A DNA stretch of 36,239 nucleotides from Ruminococcus sp. (lineage in GTDB: Bacteria > Bacillota > Clostridia > Oscillospirales > Ruminococcaceae), in the NCBI GenBank assembly GCA_017542475.1, contig JAFXXD010000026.1, forward strand, positions 1 to 36,239, given 5' to 3'. This document shows positions 16,779-25,346 of the stretch, in pieces; position 1 is the first letter of the stretch; each line of letters starts with the position of its first letter. The notes below the pieces were generated by a model. The model saw nothing but the letters and a program-made list of their open reading frames with translations. It was not told where the DNA came from and made no database searches. A program made the translations under genes and the position numbers.

Positions 16779-19094
16779 ATGAAGGTTTCTGACGGATTCT
16801 GGCTAAACCAGCCCGGCTACAGCGTGAACTACGCTACGCAGATGTATACTGTCGAGGCGGACGATACCTCTGTGACTGTTTACGCTTCAAATCAGTGGAT
16901 AGGCAACCGCGGTATGACCCTCGGCGGTCCCGTTCTGACGGTTCGCTTTACGTCCACACTTGAAAACAGTATCAAGGTCACGATAGAGCATTTCAAGGGT
17001 GCGCTGAAAAAATTGCCCTCGTTCGAGCTGTACGAGGACAGCAGCTTTAAGCCTGTTGTGCGGTCGCTCGGTGAGGACGGGTATGAGCTTGTATCAGGAA
17101 AAACAAGCGTTAAGATAGGCGCCGAAAAATCAGGGTGGAACATCTCCTATTGGTACGACGGCAGGCTCCTCACAAAGGAGGGCTGGCGCTCGACCTCTCT
17201 TATCGAGGAGGAGGACTGGCTCCGCAGAAATAAGGATACAGCGCAGTCGGGAACGCGGTTCTTTGCGCAGTCCGACAACGGTGAAAGCACCTACATACGT
17301 GAAATGCTCGGTCTGAGCGTCGGCGAGTACATCTACGGCTTCGGCGAGAAGTTCTCGACCTTCGTCAAGAACGGTCAGACCGTTGACGTATGGAACAATG
17401 ACGGCGGTACGTGCTCCGAGCAGAGCTACAAGTCTATCCCCTTTTACGTTTCATCGCGCGGCTACGGAGTTTTCGTCAACCACCCCGAGTGCGTGAATTT
17501 CGAGGTCGCGAGCGAGACCGTTTCTAAGGTGGCATTCTCGGTACAGGGGCAGCGAATGGAGTATTTCATCTTCGGCGGCGATACCGTTGCGGACGTTATC
17601 TCCCGCTATACCGACCTCACGGGCAAGCCTGCGCTCCCGCCCGCTTATACGTTCGGACTATGGCTCTCGACCTCGTTCACCACGAGCTACGACGAGAAGA
17701 CTGTAAATTCTTTCATCGACGAGATGGAGCGCCGTGATATACCGCTTGAGGTCTTTCACTTCGACTGCTTCTGGATGAAGGAGTTCCAGTGGACAGGCTT
17801 TGAATGGGATAAGGATATGTTCCCCGACCCGAAGGCTATGATAGCTCGTCTGAAGGCGAAGGGGCTGAAGATTTGCGTGTGGATAAACTCCTATGTCAGC
17901 CAGCTCGCGCCTGTTTTCGACGAGTGCGCGGAGAAGGGCTACTTCATCAGGAATAAGGACGGCTCTGTCTTCCAGTGCGATATGTGGCAGCCCGGGCTTG
18001 CGATAATCGACTTTACCAATCCCGAGGCGTGCAGGTGGTTTGCCTCGAAGATAAAGGCTCTCGCGGAAATGGGAGTTGACACGATAAAGACTGATTTCGG
18101 CGAGCGTATCCCCACCGATGTCGTGTACTATGACGGCTCTGACCCGTATAAGATGCACAACTACTACACCTACCTTTACAATAAGACCGTGTTTGAGGCA
18201 CTGCGCGATGTCAAGGGTATGAACAATGCTTGTCTGTTCGCGAGGTCGGCTACCGTTGGCGGGCAGAAATTCCCTGTACACTGGGGCGGCGACTGCTTCT
18301 CCAACTATGAGTCTATGTGGGAGACGCTCCGCGGCGGGCTTTCGCTATGCCTGTCGGGATTCGGATTCTTCTCGCACGATATCTCGGGATTTGAGGCTAC
18401 GGGCTCGCCCGACCTTTACAAGCGCTGGACGGCGTTCGGTCTGCTGTCCACGCACTCGCGCTATCACGGAAACGGCTCGTATCGCGTGCCTTGGAACTTC
18501 GACGAGGAGAGCTGTGATGTTTCGCGGCATTTCGTGAAGCTCAAAGGAAGGCTTATGCCATACTTGTTCGCAAATGCGGTATTTACACATAAAACGGGCG
18601 TCCCGATGATGAGGGCTATGGTCGTCGATTTCGGCTATGACCGCGCCGCTCTGACCGTTGATACGCAGTATATGCTCGGTGACAGTCTGCTCGTTGCTCC
18701 TGTGTTCAGCGAGGACGGTGTCTGCGATTTCTACCTGCCTGTGGGCGGTACGTGGACAGATATCCAGACGGGCGAAGAGCTCGCGGGCGGCAACTGGTAC
18801 ACGAAAAAGTATGACTATTTCGGTCTGCCGCTGTACGCAAAACCGAACTCTATCATAGTGTATGGCGACTTCAAGTGCACCGTCGAATATGACTATGCCG
18901 ACAATATGAGGATAGTCGTGTATGGGCTTGCGGACGGAAGGACCGCTGAGACTCGGGTCTATGACGTAAATCCTGAGCTTGCCGCCGAGATAAAGGCGGA
19001 GCGAAACGGCGATACTATCACCGTGACTGTGACGGGTACGGACAAGCCGTTTACAGCTGAGAGTGCTCAGGGGCTCAATATCGTTATCAAATAA
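16779..19094 (+). CDS. yicI: GH31 alpha-xylosidase, YicI type
   Basis: The 771-residue enzyme is almost the same length as E. coli YicI (772). It removes non-reducing alpha-1,6-xylose from xyloglucan oligosaccharides such as isoprimeverose. The N-terminal beta-sandwich contains the substrate loop GLSVGEYIYGFGEKFSTFVKNG. The barrel has VFHFDCFWMKEFQWTGFEWD, ICVWINSYVSQ, the nucleophile in TIKTDFGERIPTDVVYYDGS (~D439) and the acid/base in FPVHWGGDCFS (~D505). FFSHDISGFE and HSRYHG complete the active site, followed by C-terminal beta domains. There is no signal peptide, so it acts in the cytoplasm on imported oligosaccharides. AAGGAG lies 7 bases before ATG. Together with the cellulase it indicates hemicellulose use; no xyloglucan transporter is present in the window. 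Confidence 0.95.
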   Translation: MKVSDGFWLNQPGYSVNYATQMYTVEADDTSVTVYASNQWIGNRGMTLGGPVLTVRFTSTLENSIKVTIEHFKGALKKLPSFELYEDSSFKPVVRSLGEDGYELVSGKTSVKIGAEKSGWNISYWYDGRLLTKEGWRSTSLIEEEDWLRRNKDTAQSGTRFFAQSDNGESTYIREMLGLSVGEYIYGFGEKFSTFVKNGQTVDVWNNDGGTCSEQSYKSIPFYVSSRGYGVFVNHPECVNFEVASETVSKVAFSVQGQRMEYFIFGGDTVADVISRYTDLTGKPALPPAYTFGLWLSTSFTTSYDEKTVNSFIDEMERRDIPLEVFHFDCFWMKEFQWTGFEWDKDMFPDPKAMIARLKAKGLKICVWINSYVSQLAPVFDECAEKGYFIRNKDGSVFQCDMWQPGLAIIDFTNPEACRWFASKIKALAEMGVDTIKTDFGERIPTDVVYYDGSDPYKMHNYYTYLYNKTVFEALRDVKGMNNACLFARSATVGGQKFPVHWGGDCFSNYESMWETLRGGLSLCLSGFGFFSHDISGFEATGSPDLYKRWTAFGLLSTHSRYHGNGSYRVPWNFDEESCDVSRHFVKLKGRLMPYLFANAVFTHKTGVPMMRAMVVDFGYDRAALTVDTQYMLGDSLLVAPVFSEDGVCDFYLPVGGTWTDIQTGEELAGGNWYTKKYDYFGLPLYAKPNSIIVYGDFKCTVEYDYADNMRIVVYGLADGRTAETRVYDVNPELAAEIKAERNGDTITVTVTGTDKPFTAESAQGLNIVIK

Positions 19095-19100
19095 TGTATG

Positions 19101-19133
19101 GGGACAGTTTGAAGTCAGACGAAAAACTGTCCC
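19101..19133 (+). terminator. hairpin behind the alpha-xylosidase gene
   Basis: GGGACAGTT (19101-19109) pairs with AACTGTCCC (19125-19133); the T tract TATTAT is poor, so read-through into the next gene (25 bases on) is possible. Confidence 0.55.
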
Positions 19134-19157
19134 TATTATAATAGTATAGGAGGAGCT

Positions 19158-19595
19158 ATGATATACACTAAGCTGACTGTCAGAGCTATGCAGCTCGCAT
19201 ATGCTGCTCATCACGGGCAGACCGATATAAGCGGTGTGCCCTATATCTTCCACCCTTTTCACGTTGCGGAGCAGATGACCGACGAGTATGCGGTATGTGC
19301 GGCTCTGCTGCATGATGTTGTCGAGGACACCGATGTGACATTGGCGGAGCTTGTAAAGAAATTTCCGAGAGAGGTCACCGAGGCTGTGAGACTTCTCACT
19401 CACACAGAGGGCGCCGACTACCGCGATTATATACTCGCAATAAAAGAGAATGATATCGCGCGGCGGGTGAAGCTCGCAGACCTTGAGCACAACCTTGACA
19501 GAAGCCGAATCCTTGGGATATGTGACGTTCCCGCAGAGAAACTTGCGCGCTGGGACGAGAAGTATGCGCTCGCGTTGAAGCTGCTGAAGGATTGA
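19158..19595 (+). CDS. HD-domain protein, small alarmone hydrolase-like
   Basis: The 145-residue protein matches the N-terminal hydrolase domain of RelA/SpoT proteins without synthetase or regulatory parts. AYAAHHGQTDISGVPYIFHP starts it, ALLHDVVEDTDVTLAEL carries the HD metal pair and the ED that marks active (p)ppGpp hydrolases, and RRVKLADLEHNLD carries the last metal-binding Asp. Stand-alone versions (MESH1-like) cleave pyrophosphate from (p)ppGpp or remove phosphate from NADPH; either is possible here. AGGAGG precedes ATG 19158. It lies 63 bases behind the alpha-xylosidase gene, perhaps on the same transcript, which would be an unusual pairing of alarmone turnover with xyloglucan use. 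Confidence 0.85.
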   Translation: MIYTKLTVRAMQLAYAAHHGQTDISGVPYIFHPFHVAEQMTDEYAVCAALLHDVVEDTDVTLAELVKKFPREVTEAVRLLTHTEGADYRDYILAIKENDIARRVKLADLEHNLDRSRILGICDVPAEKLARWDEKYALALKLLKD

Positions 19596-19648
19596 ACGTG
19601 TAAAAATTTTCATATATTTTCAGCGGGCGAATCGTAAAAAATGCCATA

Positions 19649-19677
19649 GTGACAAACGACCTTTTGTGTGTTATAAT
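19649..19677 (+). promoter_or_regulatory. promoter of the helicase-loader operon
   Basis: GTGACA (19649-19654), 17 bases, TATAAT (19672-19677), ~43 bases before the DnaD-like gene. Confidence 0.65.
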
Positions 19678-19719
19678 AGAAACTACATCGAAAGTATTTC
19701 CCGCGAGGAGGCGTAACTC

Positions 19720-20697
19720 TTGGAATTCAAGGCAAACTGCGGCGTCTGGGGCACTATGTTCGGCGTTCCCTGCGTCGTTGCGGATAATTTTCTCAAGCTC
19801 GCTACAGGTGAGCAGATAAAGGTGCTCCTGTATCTTCTCAGAGCTTCGGGCAGAAGTGTTTCTGCCGAGGAGATAGCTCTCAATACCGGCGTTACGGCTC
19901 AGCAGGCTGAGGAGGCTGTCCTCTTCTGGCAGCAGGTCAATGTGCTCTCGTCGGATAATACTATAAATGTTCCCAAAAGTATTATGACAGAGGGGGCTCC
20001 GCAGCAGACCAATACCGTTTCTGTCGAGGAGACGCTGCTCGTGAACAGCTCCGCTATGACAAGGCGCAGGGAGAATCTGCGTCCTACAGAGATAACCGAC
20101 ATTATGAAGGACTCCCCTGCTGTTGCGGAACTCTTCAAGGCAGCTGAAAGTATTCTCGGGCACATCAATAACACGATGCAGAACTCGCTCATATGGATGA
20201 CGAACTACCTCGGGCTCAAAGCAGAGGTCATTCTCGTGCTCCTTGTGTACTGCGCGAATATTGAGAAGACAAATGTTGCCTACATAGAGAAAATCGCGGT
20301 GAGCTGGGCTGAGAAGGACATAAATACCCTCAGTGTGGCTCAGGAGGAAATAGAAAGGCTCACAAGCTCCAATGACTATGTCGGCTCTATTATGAAGATG
20401 TTCGAGATGAAAAACAGACCTACTACGAAACAGCTTGACATTATCGAGAAATGGCGTGCGGCGGGCTATGCTAAGGATATGATTCACTACGCCTATGAAA
20501 AGACCCTCGAAAATACCGGTAAGGTATCCTTCGCGTACACGGACAAGGTGCTTGCTTCGTGGAAGGAAAGCGGTTTCCGCAGCAGCGATGATGTGAAGCG
20601 TGCGGAGTCCGACTTCCGCAAGCGGAAGAAGTCGGGTACAGATACAAACGAGACGTTCGATGCGGAAAAATATAACTTTGTGATTAACAATTTCTGA
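19720..20697 (+). CDS. DnaD-like replication initiation / primosome protein
   Basis: The 325-residue protein begins with a winged-helix-like region (residues ~1-75: FGVPCVVADNFLKLATGEQIKVLLYLLRASG, SAEEIALNTGVTAQQAEEAVLFWQ). It contains two DnaD-domain segments: one around 185-260 ending in RPTTKQLDIIEKW, and FAYTDKVLASWKESGF with the conserved W near 285. In Firmicutes DnaD joins DnaA/PriA to DnaB and DnaI and helps load the replicative helicase. The start is TTG at 19720 because GAGGAGG lies 8 bases before it and no ATG fits. It is followed at once by a DnaC/DnaI-like ATPase gene, the usual partner, so the pair likely loads DnaB-type helicase. Confidence 0.88.
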   Translation: MEFKANCGVWGTMFGVPCVVADNFLKLATGEQIKVLLYLLRASGRSVSAEEIALNTGVTAQQAEEAVLFWQQVNVLSSDNTINVPKSIMTEGAPQQTNTVSVEETLLVNSSAMTRRRENLRPTEITDIMKDSPAVAELFKAAESILGHINNTMQNSLIWMTNYLGLKAEVILVLLVYCANIEKTNVAYIEKIAVSWAEKDINTLSVAQEEIERLTSSNDYVGSIMKMFEMKNRPTTKQLDIIEKWRAAGYAKDMIHYAYEKTLENTGKVSFAYTDKVLASWKESGFRSSDDVKRAESDFRKRKKSGTDTNETFDAEKYNFVINNF

Positions 20698-20709
20698 TGA
20701 GGTATGACC

Positions 20710-21693
20710 TTGAAAAACGAGATTTACGAAAAAGCGCAGAAGATACTCTCCGAGAGGCGCAGCAGAGCTATCAGCGAGAACGATATGCGCATACAGGAGA
20801 TCAATTCGAAAATTCCCGAGATAAAAGAGATAAACAACACCATCTTCAATACGGGCAAGGAGCTTATCCGCACCGTTATTGCAGGCGATAAAAATAACAT
20901 CGAAGCTAAGATCGAACAGATAAAGCAGTCGAATCTCGGGGCTCAGGAGCTGTGCGGAAAAATGCTCTTCGCTAATGGCTATCCCGCCGATTACCTCGAT
21001 GTGCAGTTCACCTGCAAAAAGTGCAGCGATACGGGCAGCGACGGCTCGAAGATGTGCGACTGTATGAGGCAGCTCTGCGGAAGGCTTATGGCGGAATCGC
21101 TCAATGAAAGCGCTCAGCTGACGCTCTCATCGTTCGATACCTTCCGTCTCAGCTATTACAGCGGTGACGACTATGCTACTATGGAGCGGATACTCTCTTT
21201 CGCAAAGACATATGCAGTGGAATTCACTCCCTCATCGGGAAGCATACTGATGTTCGGCAGGACAGGACTCGGGAAGACTCACCTCTCCCTCGCTATCGCA
21301 AATGAAGTACTGAAAAAGGGCTACAGCGTGCTGTATGACTCCACTATCAATATCCTCAACAAGATACAAAAGGAGAATTTCAGCTACGATAAGGATACGG
21401 AAATGCTCGACACCGTTATGGATGTGGAGCTGCTTATCCTCGATGACCTCGGCACCGAGTATGAGAACAAGATGTACAACAGTACTATTTATAATATAAT
21501 AAATACGCGCCTCAACCGAGGCAAGCCTACTATTATAAGTACGAATATGAATTTCAGGCAGATCGCCGACCGCTATGACGAGAGGGTCGTTTCGAGGCTG
21601 ACATCTATGTACACCTGCCTTGAATTCCGCGGCGAGGACGTCAGATTACAGCAAAAACATCAGAATACAGTCAAAAAAACGGGCGTATATTGA
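20710..21693 (+). CDS. DnaC/DnaI-like helicase loader ATPase
   Basis: This ~327-residue AAA+ protein has a coiled-coil N-terminal part rich in Glu/Lys/Ile, a zinc-finger-like Cys cluster CKKCSDTGSDGSKMCDC (~108-124) as in DnaI, Walker A GRTGLGKTHLSLAIA (~180), Walker B LLILDDLGTE and sensor motif PTIISTNMNFRQI, then an arginine-containing YDERVVSRL. It would bind ATP, hold the replicative helicase hexamer and deliver it to DNA. TTG at 20710 is taken as start because GAGG sits 7 bases before it; ATG 20704 is two codons upstream but too close to that site. The stop lies inside a perfect 13-bp terminator stem. Confidence 0.9.
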   Translation: MKNEIYEKAQKILSERRSRAISENDMRIQEINSKIPEIKEINNTIFNTGKELIRTVIAGDKNNIEAKIEQIKQSNLGAQELCGKMLFANGYPADYLDVQFTCKKCSDTGSDGSKMCDCMRQLCGRLMAESLNESAQLTLSSFDTFRLSYYSGDDYATMERILSFAKTYAVEFTPSSGSILMFGRTGLGKTHLSLAIANEVLKKGYSVLYDSTINILNKIQKENFSYDKDTEMLDTVMDVELLILDDLGTEYENKMYNSTIYNIINTRLNRGKPTIISTNMNFRQIADRYDERVVSRLTSMYTCLEFRGEDVRLQQKHQNTVKKTGVY

Positions 21694-21705
21694 TACGCCC
21701 GTTTT
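21676..21705. terminator. bidirectional-looking terminator overlapping the end of the loader gene
   Basis: AAAACGGGCGTAT (21676-21688) pairs perfectly with ATACGCCCGTTTT (21693-21705) around ATTG. The stop codon of the loader gene lies within it. The minus-strand side also ends in a T run. Confidence 0.88.
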
Positions 21706-22350
21706 CACGAGCGAAAATGCGTATATAAAAACGATATAAGGCTATATTTCGGGCTGATTGGACAAGCGACGTGATTTTCAACACAAATTCGTTGAATATC
21801 GACCAATGTATGTGCATAATTGCTATTTTCCGACATTGTTAAATATGAATTAGTCAAAAAGGCTATTTTATGAACAAAATATGCCTCTTTTGCTCCTTTG
21901 CATTTTCTTTGCAATTATGAGTAATTGTAAACCCAAAGGTAACACTTCGATAACAAATGACACAATATTGCAAAATACCTTTTGTACAAAGTTTGAGTAG
22001 CTTTTGTAGCAACTTGCACAACTGTATAAGTGCTGTTTTGTTGCAAATGGTAGTTTTAAGCTCGATTTATACAGATCGTTAAACGATATTCAAGCTCTCA
22101 ATGTTACGGATTTGTAATATTTGTTGTTATCCTATTTGATTTGTTCATAGTTTATATAATTAGTATTCATATTATATTCATTTAATATGTGACATTTTGC
22201 CCTGATTCAACATTATATCAGGGCTTATTTTGTGGCTAAAATGGAAAAAAATTCAAAAGTGTTGCTATTTTCAGTCAAATATGGTAGTATTATCACAGTT
22301 CGCAAGTCGGACGAAAATAACGAAATGCTTTTCGAGGAAAGGAAGAGTTT
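21706..22350. other. 645-base AT-rich spacer before the cell-wall hydrolase gene
   Basis: No credible protein gene was found. A 69-codon minus-strand frame (21914-21705) lacks a ribosome binding site and family motifs. Visible structure: TTCAAC/GTTGAA inverted repeat at about 21776-21795, palindrome TTTGTACAAA (21981-21990), a weak promoter-like TTTTGT-17-TATAAG (22002-22030), a nested GCAAC/GTTGC and GCAC/GTGC stem near 22009-22044, ATCGTT-A-AACGAT near 22075, and a terminator-like hairpin at 22199. It may hold a small RNA of ~190 bases or a long attenuated leader. No known riboswitch consensus (c-di-AMP, c-di-GMP) was recognised. Confidence 0.6.
22199..22230 (+). terminator. terminator-like hairpin with no gene before it
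   Basis: GCCCTGAT (22199-22206) pairs with ATCAGGGC (22217-22224), followed by TTATTTT. It sits 120 bases before the cell-wall hydrolase gene, so it either ends an unseen short transcript or acts as an attenuator. Confidence 0.6.
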
Positions 22351-23262
22351 ATGAGAAAAGCTAAAGTTGCAGCGATCATCGTCGGAGGCGTATCCACTTG
22401 CATTTTTGGCGGACTCTTCGGTGTGTATGCAACAGCACCCATCGTGAGTCAAGTCGCTCCGAGCCATGATGTTGAAAACATCTATGAAGTCAAAAGCGAA
22501 GAATTGGCAAATGTAGCTGCAGTAACTTCTATCAGAACAACCGCCACCACAACAAGCAGAAAGTTCAATACGACCACTAAGGCTAACGCCGCTAAGAAAA
22601 ACGTAAATATCGGGTCTGCGACTGCTTCGGTCGCTTCTGTATTCAAGAATACCGAAGAGAAGAACGAGACCCCTGCTCCTGCTCCTGCTCCCGCTGTTGA
22701 GACCTATACAGAGGCTGAGACAGCTCCTACAGAAGCTGAAACTGTAGCAACAGAGCCCGAGACAGAAGCTCCTACTACTGAAGAAGTTGTTTACGTTGAA
22801 CCGACTACAGAGGCTATCACAGAAGCTCCTGCGGAAGAAGAAGTAACCGAGCCTGTCACAGAGGCAGTTACAGAAGCTCCCACTGAGGCTGATGTTGTAG
22901 TTGACGTAACAGTTGACGAAACACCTTCACTCCCCATCACTGACGCTGAATACATCATCTTATGTAACGCAGTTGCTCACGAGGCAGGCTGCAACTGGAT
23001 AGATGAGTACGACAAGGCTAAGGTAGTTGAGGTTATTATGAACCGAGTATACAGCTCGAGATTCCCCAACACCATCGAAGGCGTTCTTACTCAGCCCTAT
23101 CAGTTCAGCGGTTCTTCGAGCTACGTTTACCTCGGTACTTACTCAGCTTATGTTACCGATAGCGTCAAGAATGCAGTAAATCTTTACTTCAATGAGCCCG
23201 AATCGTTCACTCAGGGTTACCTGAGCTTCTACGGTGACGGTATCAGAAATTATTTTTCATAA
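22351..23262 (+). CDS. SleB/CwlJ-family cell-wall hydrolase, secreted or anchored
   Basis: The 303-residue protein has an N-terminal hydrophobic segment (VAAIIVGGVSTCIFGGLFGVYA) as signal or anchor. A low-complexity region (~60-190) rich in Thr, then in repeated Thr-Glu-Ala-Pro-type units, would act as an extended wall-spanning linker. The C-terminal ~110 residues are a Hydrolase_2 (PF07486) domain: EYIILCNAVAHEAGCNW with the catalytic Glu, VVEVIMNRVYSSRFPNTIEGVL and a closing Gln-Phe-Ser motif. Such domains cleave peptidoglycan glycan strands; in spore formers relatives open the cortex, but here no spore gene is adjacent, so general wall remodelling is as likely. AGGAAAGGAAGAG precedes ATG. 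The gene has its own terminator. Confidence 0.88.
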   Translation: MRKAKVAAIIVGGVSTCIFGGLFGVYATAPIVSQVAPSHDVENIYEVKSEELANVAAVTSIRTTATTTSRKFNTTTKANAAKKNVNIGSATASVASVFKNTEEKNETPAPAPAPAVETYTEAETAPTEAETVATEPETEAPTTEEVVYVEPTTEAITEAPAEEEVTEPVTEAVTEAPTEADVVVDVTVDETPSLPITDAEYIILCNAVAHEAGCNWIDEYDKAKVVEVIMNRVYSSRFPNTIEGVLTQPYQFSGSSSYVYLGTYSAYVTDSVKNAVNLYFNEPESFTQGYLSFYGDGIRNYFS

Positions 23263-23302
23263 TCAGCAAATACCTTAAAAAACAAAAACTTGTACAAAAG
23301 TT

Positions 23303-23334
23303 AGGGACTCTCGCACATGAGAGCCCTTTTTTTG
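23303..23334 (+). terminator. terminator of the cell-wall hydrolase gene
   Basis: AGGG-a-CTCTC and GAGAG-CCCT form a stem with one bulged base and a 6-base loop, followed by TTTTTTT. Confidence 0.88.
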
Positions 23335-23384
23335 TCCTCTTGCGGCTGTTTCACGAAGTTTTCATTTTTATCACATATTACCTG

Positions 23385-23413
23385 TTGTTTTTTTCGCGGT
23401 TTTATGTTATAAT
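23385..23413 (+). promoter_or_regulatory. ftsH promoter with extended -10
   Basis: TTGTTT (23385-23390), 17 bases, TATAAT (23408-23413) preceded by TGT (extended -10), ~25 bases before the ftsH ribosome binding site. Confidence 0.7.
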
Positions 23414-23444
23414 TTTGTCATATCATCGAAAAGGAGTTGTTTCA

Positions 23445-25286
23445 ATGAAGGATGATAAGAACTACATAAAACGTATTATAGGCTTTATTGTCTTTTCTCT
23501 CATAGGTGTGCTGATACTTAACGCACTTGTTATGCCCGCTCTGAGCAAGGCTCAGACACGCGCTCAGACCAAGGAGACCAACTATAGCTTCTTCCTCAAT
23601 AAGGTCGATGAAGGAAGTGTCACACAGGTAAAAATTGAAAATAACGAAATACGCTTCGAGGTCGTTGATGAGGAGGGCAACAGACAGCTCTACTCTACAA
23701 GCAAAATGGACGACCCCGACCTCGTTTCACGTCTGCACGAGCACGGCGAGATAATCTTCAATGAAAGCTTCGAGCAGAACAGCCTGCTCGTGAACTTCCT
23801 CGTGAGCTGGGTGCTCCCTATCGTTATACTCATTGTGCTGTGGAATGTGCTCTTCAAGGGTATGGCTAAGCACCTCGGCGGAAACGCTATGTCCTTCGGC
23901 AAGAGCAATGCCAAGATTTACGTAAAGGCTCAGACAGGCAAGACCTTCGACGATGTTGCGGGTCAGGACGAGGCTAAGGAGGCTCTTGAGGAGATCGTCG
24001 ATTTCCTGCACAATCCGAGCAAATATTCCGATATAGGCGCTGACCTGCCCAAGGGTGCGCTCCTTGTGGGACCTCCCGGTACGGGTAAGACTTTGCTTGC
24101 ACAGGCTGTCGCGGGTGAGGCGGAGGTGCCGTTCTTCTCGATCTCGGGCTCGGAGTTCGTGGAGATGTTCGTCGGTATGGGCGCGGCTAAGGTGCGTGAC
24201 CTGTTCAAGCAGGCGACCGAAAAGGCTCCCTGTATCGTTTTCATCGACGAGATAGATACTATCGGTAAGAAGCGTGATGGCAATCTCGGAGGCAATGACG
24301 AGCGCGAGCAGACGCTCAATCAGCTGCTCACCGAGATGGATGGCTTCGACGGCAAAAAGGGCGTTGTTATCCTCGCGGCAACTAACCGTCCCGAGTCGCT
24401 CGACCCTGCCCTGCTCAGACCCGGTCGGTTTGACAGGCGTATTCCAGCGGAGCTGCCTGACCTTGCGGGACGTGAGGCTATATTGCAGGTGCACGCAAAG
24501 AAGGTCAAGATGGAGGAGAACATCGACTTCAACGCCATTGCACGCGCTACGGCGGGCGCTTCGGGTGCGGAGCTCGCCAATATCATCAATGAGGCGGCGC
24601 TCAGAGCCGTCAGAAACGGTAGGAGTCTTGTTAATCAGTCCGACCTTGAGGAGAGCGTGGAGGTCGTTATTGCGGGCTATCAGCGCAAGAATGCGGTCAT
24701 CTCGCAGAAGGAAAAGGAAATTATCGCCTACCACGAAATTGGTCACGCGCTTGTCGCTGCCAAGCAGAAGGACGCCGCTCCCGTTCATAAGATAACCATT
24801 ATCCCGCGTACCAGCGGTGCGCTCGGCTATACCATGCAGGTGGACGAGGGCGAGAAGTTCCTGCTCACCAAGGAGGAGGCTCTTGCACGTATCACGACGC
24901 TCACGGGCGGTCGCTCTGCGGAGGAGCTTATCTTCAACAGCTGTACAAGCGGCGCTTCCAACGATATAGAACAGGCTACCAAGCTCGCGAGGGCTATGGT
25001 GACGCGCTACGGTATGAGCGACAGCTTCGATATGATAGCGCTTGAAACAATTACCAATCAGTACCTCGGCGGCGATACGGCTCTCGCCTGCTCGCCCGAG
25101 ACTGCGGCTCGCATAGACGAGGAGGTCAACTCGATTGTGCGTTCTTCCCACGAGAAGGCTATGGATATCCTGCGCGAGAATATCGACAAGCTCCACGAGC
25201 TTGCGCACTTCCTGCTTGATAAGGAGACTATCACGGGCGAGGAGTTTATGGAGATACTCAACAAGGAAACTGAGCCTGCTGTATAA
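23445..25286 (+). CDS. ftsH: ATP-dependent zinc metalloprotease FtsH
   Basis: The 613-residue membrane protease degrades unassembled membrane proteins and regulators. Helix 1 ([20 protein letters not shown]) and helix 2 (~120-140, [20 protein letters not shown]) flank an extracytoplasmic domain. The AAA module has [14 protein letters not shown], Walker A GPPGTGKT (~209), the pore loop [11 protein letters not shown], Walker [32 protein letters not shown] with the Arg finger. The protease has HEIGH (430-434; the usual form is HEAGH) and a downstream Asp in the [14 protein letters not shown] region as third zinc ligand. The C-terminus is shorter than in E. coli. ATG 23445 is preferred over a frame open from 23340, because AAGGAG lies 8 bases before it and the extra residues overlap the promoter. 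It is monocistronic. Confidence 0.97.
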   Translation: MKDDKNYIKRIIGFIVFSLIGVLILNALVMPALSKAQTRAQTKETNYSFFLNKVDEGSVTQVKIENNEIRFEVVDEEGNRQLYSTSKMDDPDLVSRLHEHGEIIFNESFEQNSLLVNFLVSWVLPIVILIVLWNVLFKGMAKHLGGNAMSFGKSNAKIYVKAQTGKTFDDVAGQDEAKEALEEIVDFLHNPSKYSDIGADLPKGALLVGPPGTGKTLLAQAVAGEAEVPFFSISGSEFVEMFVGMGAAKVRDLFKQATEKAPCIVFIDEIDTIGKKRDGNLGGNDEREQTLNQLLTEMDGFDGKKGVVILAATNRPESLDPALLRPGRFDRRIPAELPDLAGREAILQVHAKKVKMEENIDFNAIARATAGASGAELANIINEAALRAVRNGRSLVNQSDLEESVEVVIAGYQRKNAVISQKEKEIIAYHEIGHALVAAKQKDAAPVHKITIIPRTSGALGYTMQVDEGEKFLLTKEEALARITTLTGGRSAEELIFNSCTSGASNDIEQATKLARAMVTRYGMSDSFDMIALETITNQYLGGDTALACSPETAARIDEEVNSIVRSSHEKAMDILRENIDKLHELAHFLLDKETITGEEFMEILNKETEPAV

Positions 25287-25303
25287 TTATTCGGAGAAAA
25301 ACT

Positions 25304-25334
25304 GAGGGAGCCCCTATCGGGGTCTCCCTCTTTT
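25304..25334. terminator. bidirectional terminator between ftsH and bceB
   Basis: GAGGGAG-CCCC (25304-25314) and GGGG-t-CTCCCTC form a long GC-rich stem with one bulge; TTTT follows on the plus strand and CAGTTTTTC on the minus strand. Confidence 0.85.
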
Positions 25335-25346
25335 AGTATCTGTATA

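Noticed and set aside
18345-19613. 422-codon minus-strand frame across the alpha-xylosidase and HD genes
   Set aside because: It crosses two convincing genes and the spacer between them in antisense and shows no family features.
21705-21914. 69-codon minus-strand frame in the AT-rich spacer
   Set aside because: No ribosome binding site, no homology recognised, ends at the terminator stem.
21900-22230. c-di-AMP or c-di-GMP riboswitch before the cell-wall hydrolase gene
   Set aside because: The conserved cores of the ydaO and GEMM motifs were looked for and not found.
23727-25208. 493-codon minus-strand open frame opposite ftsH
   Set aside because: Antisense shadow of ftsH; composition is Leu/Arg-rich without a recognisable domain and there is no ribosome binding site.
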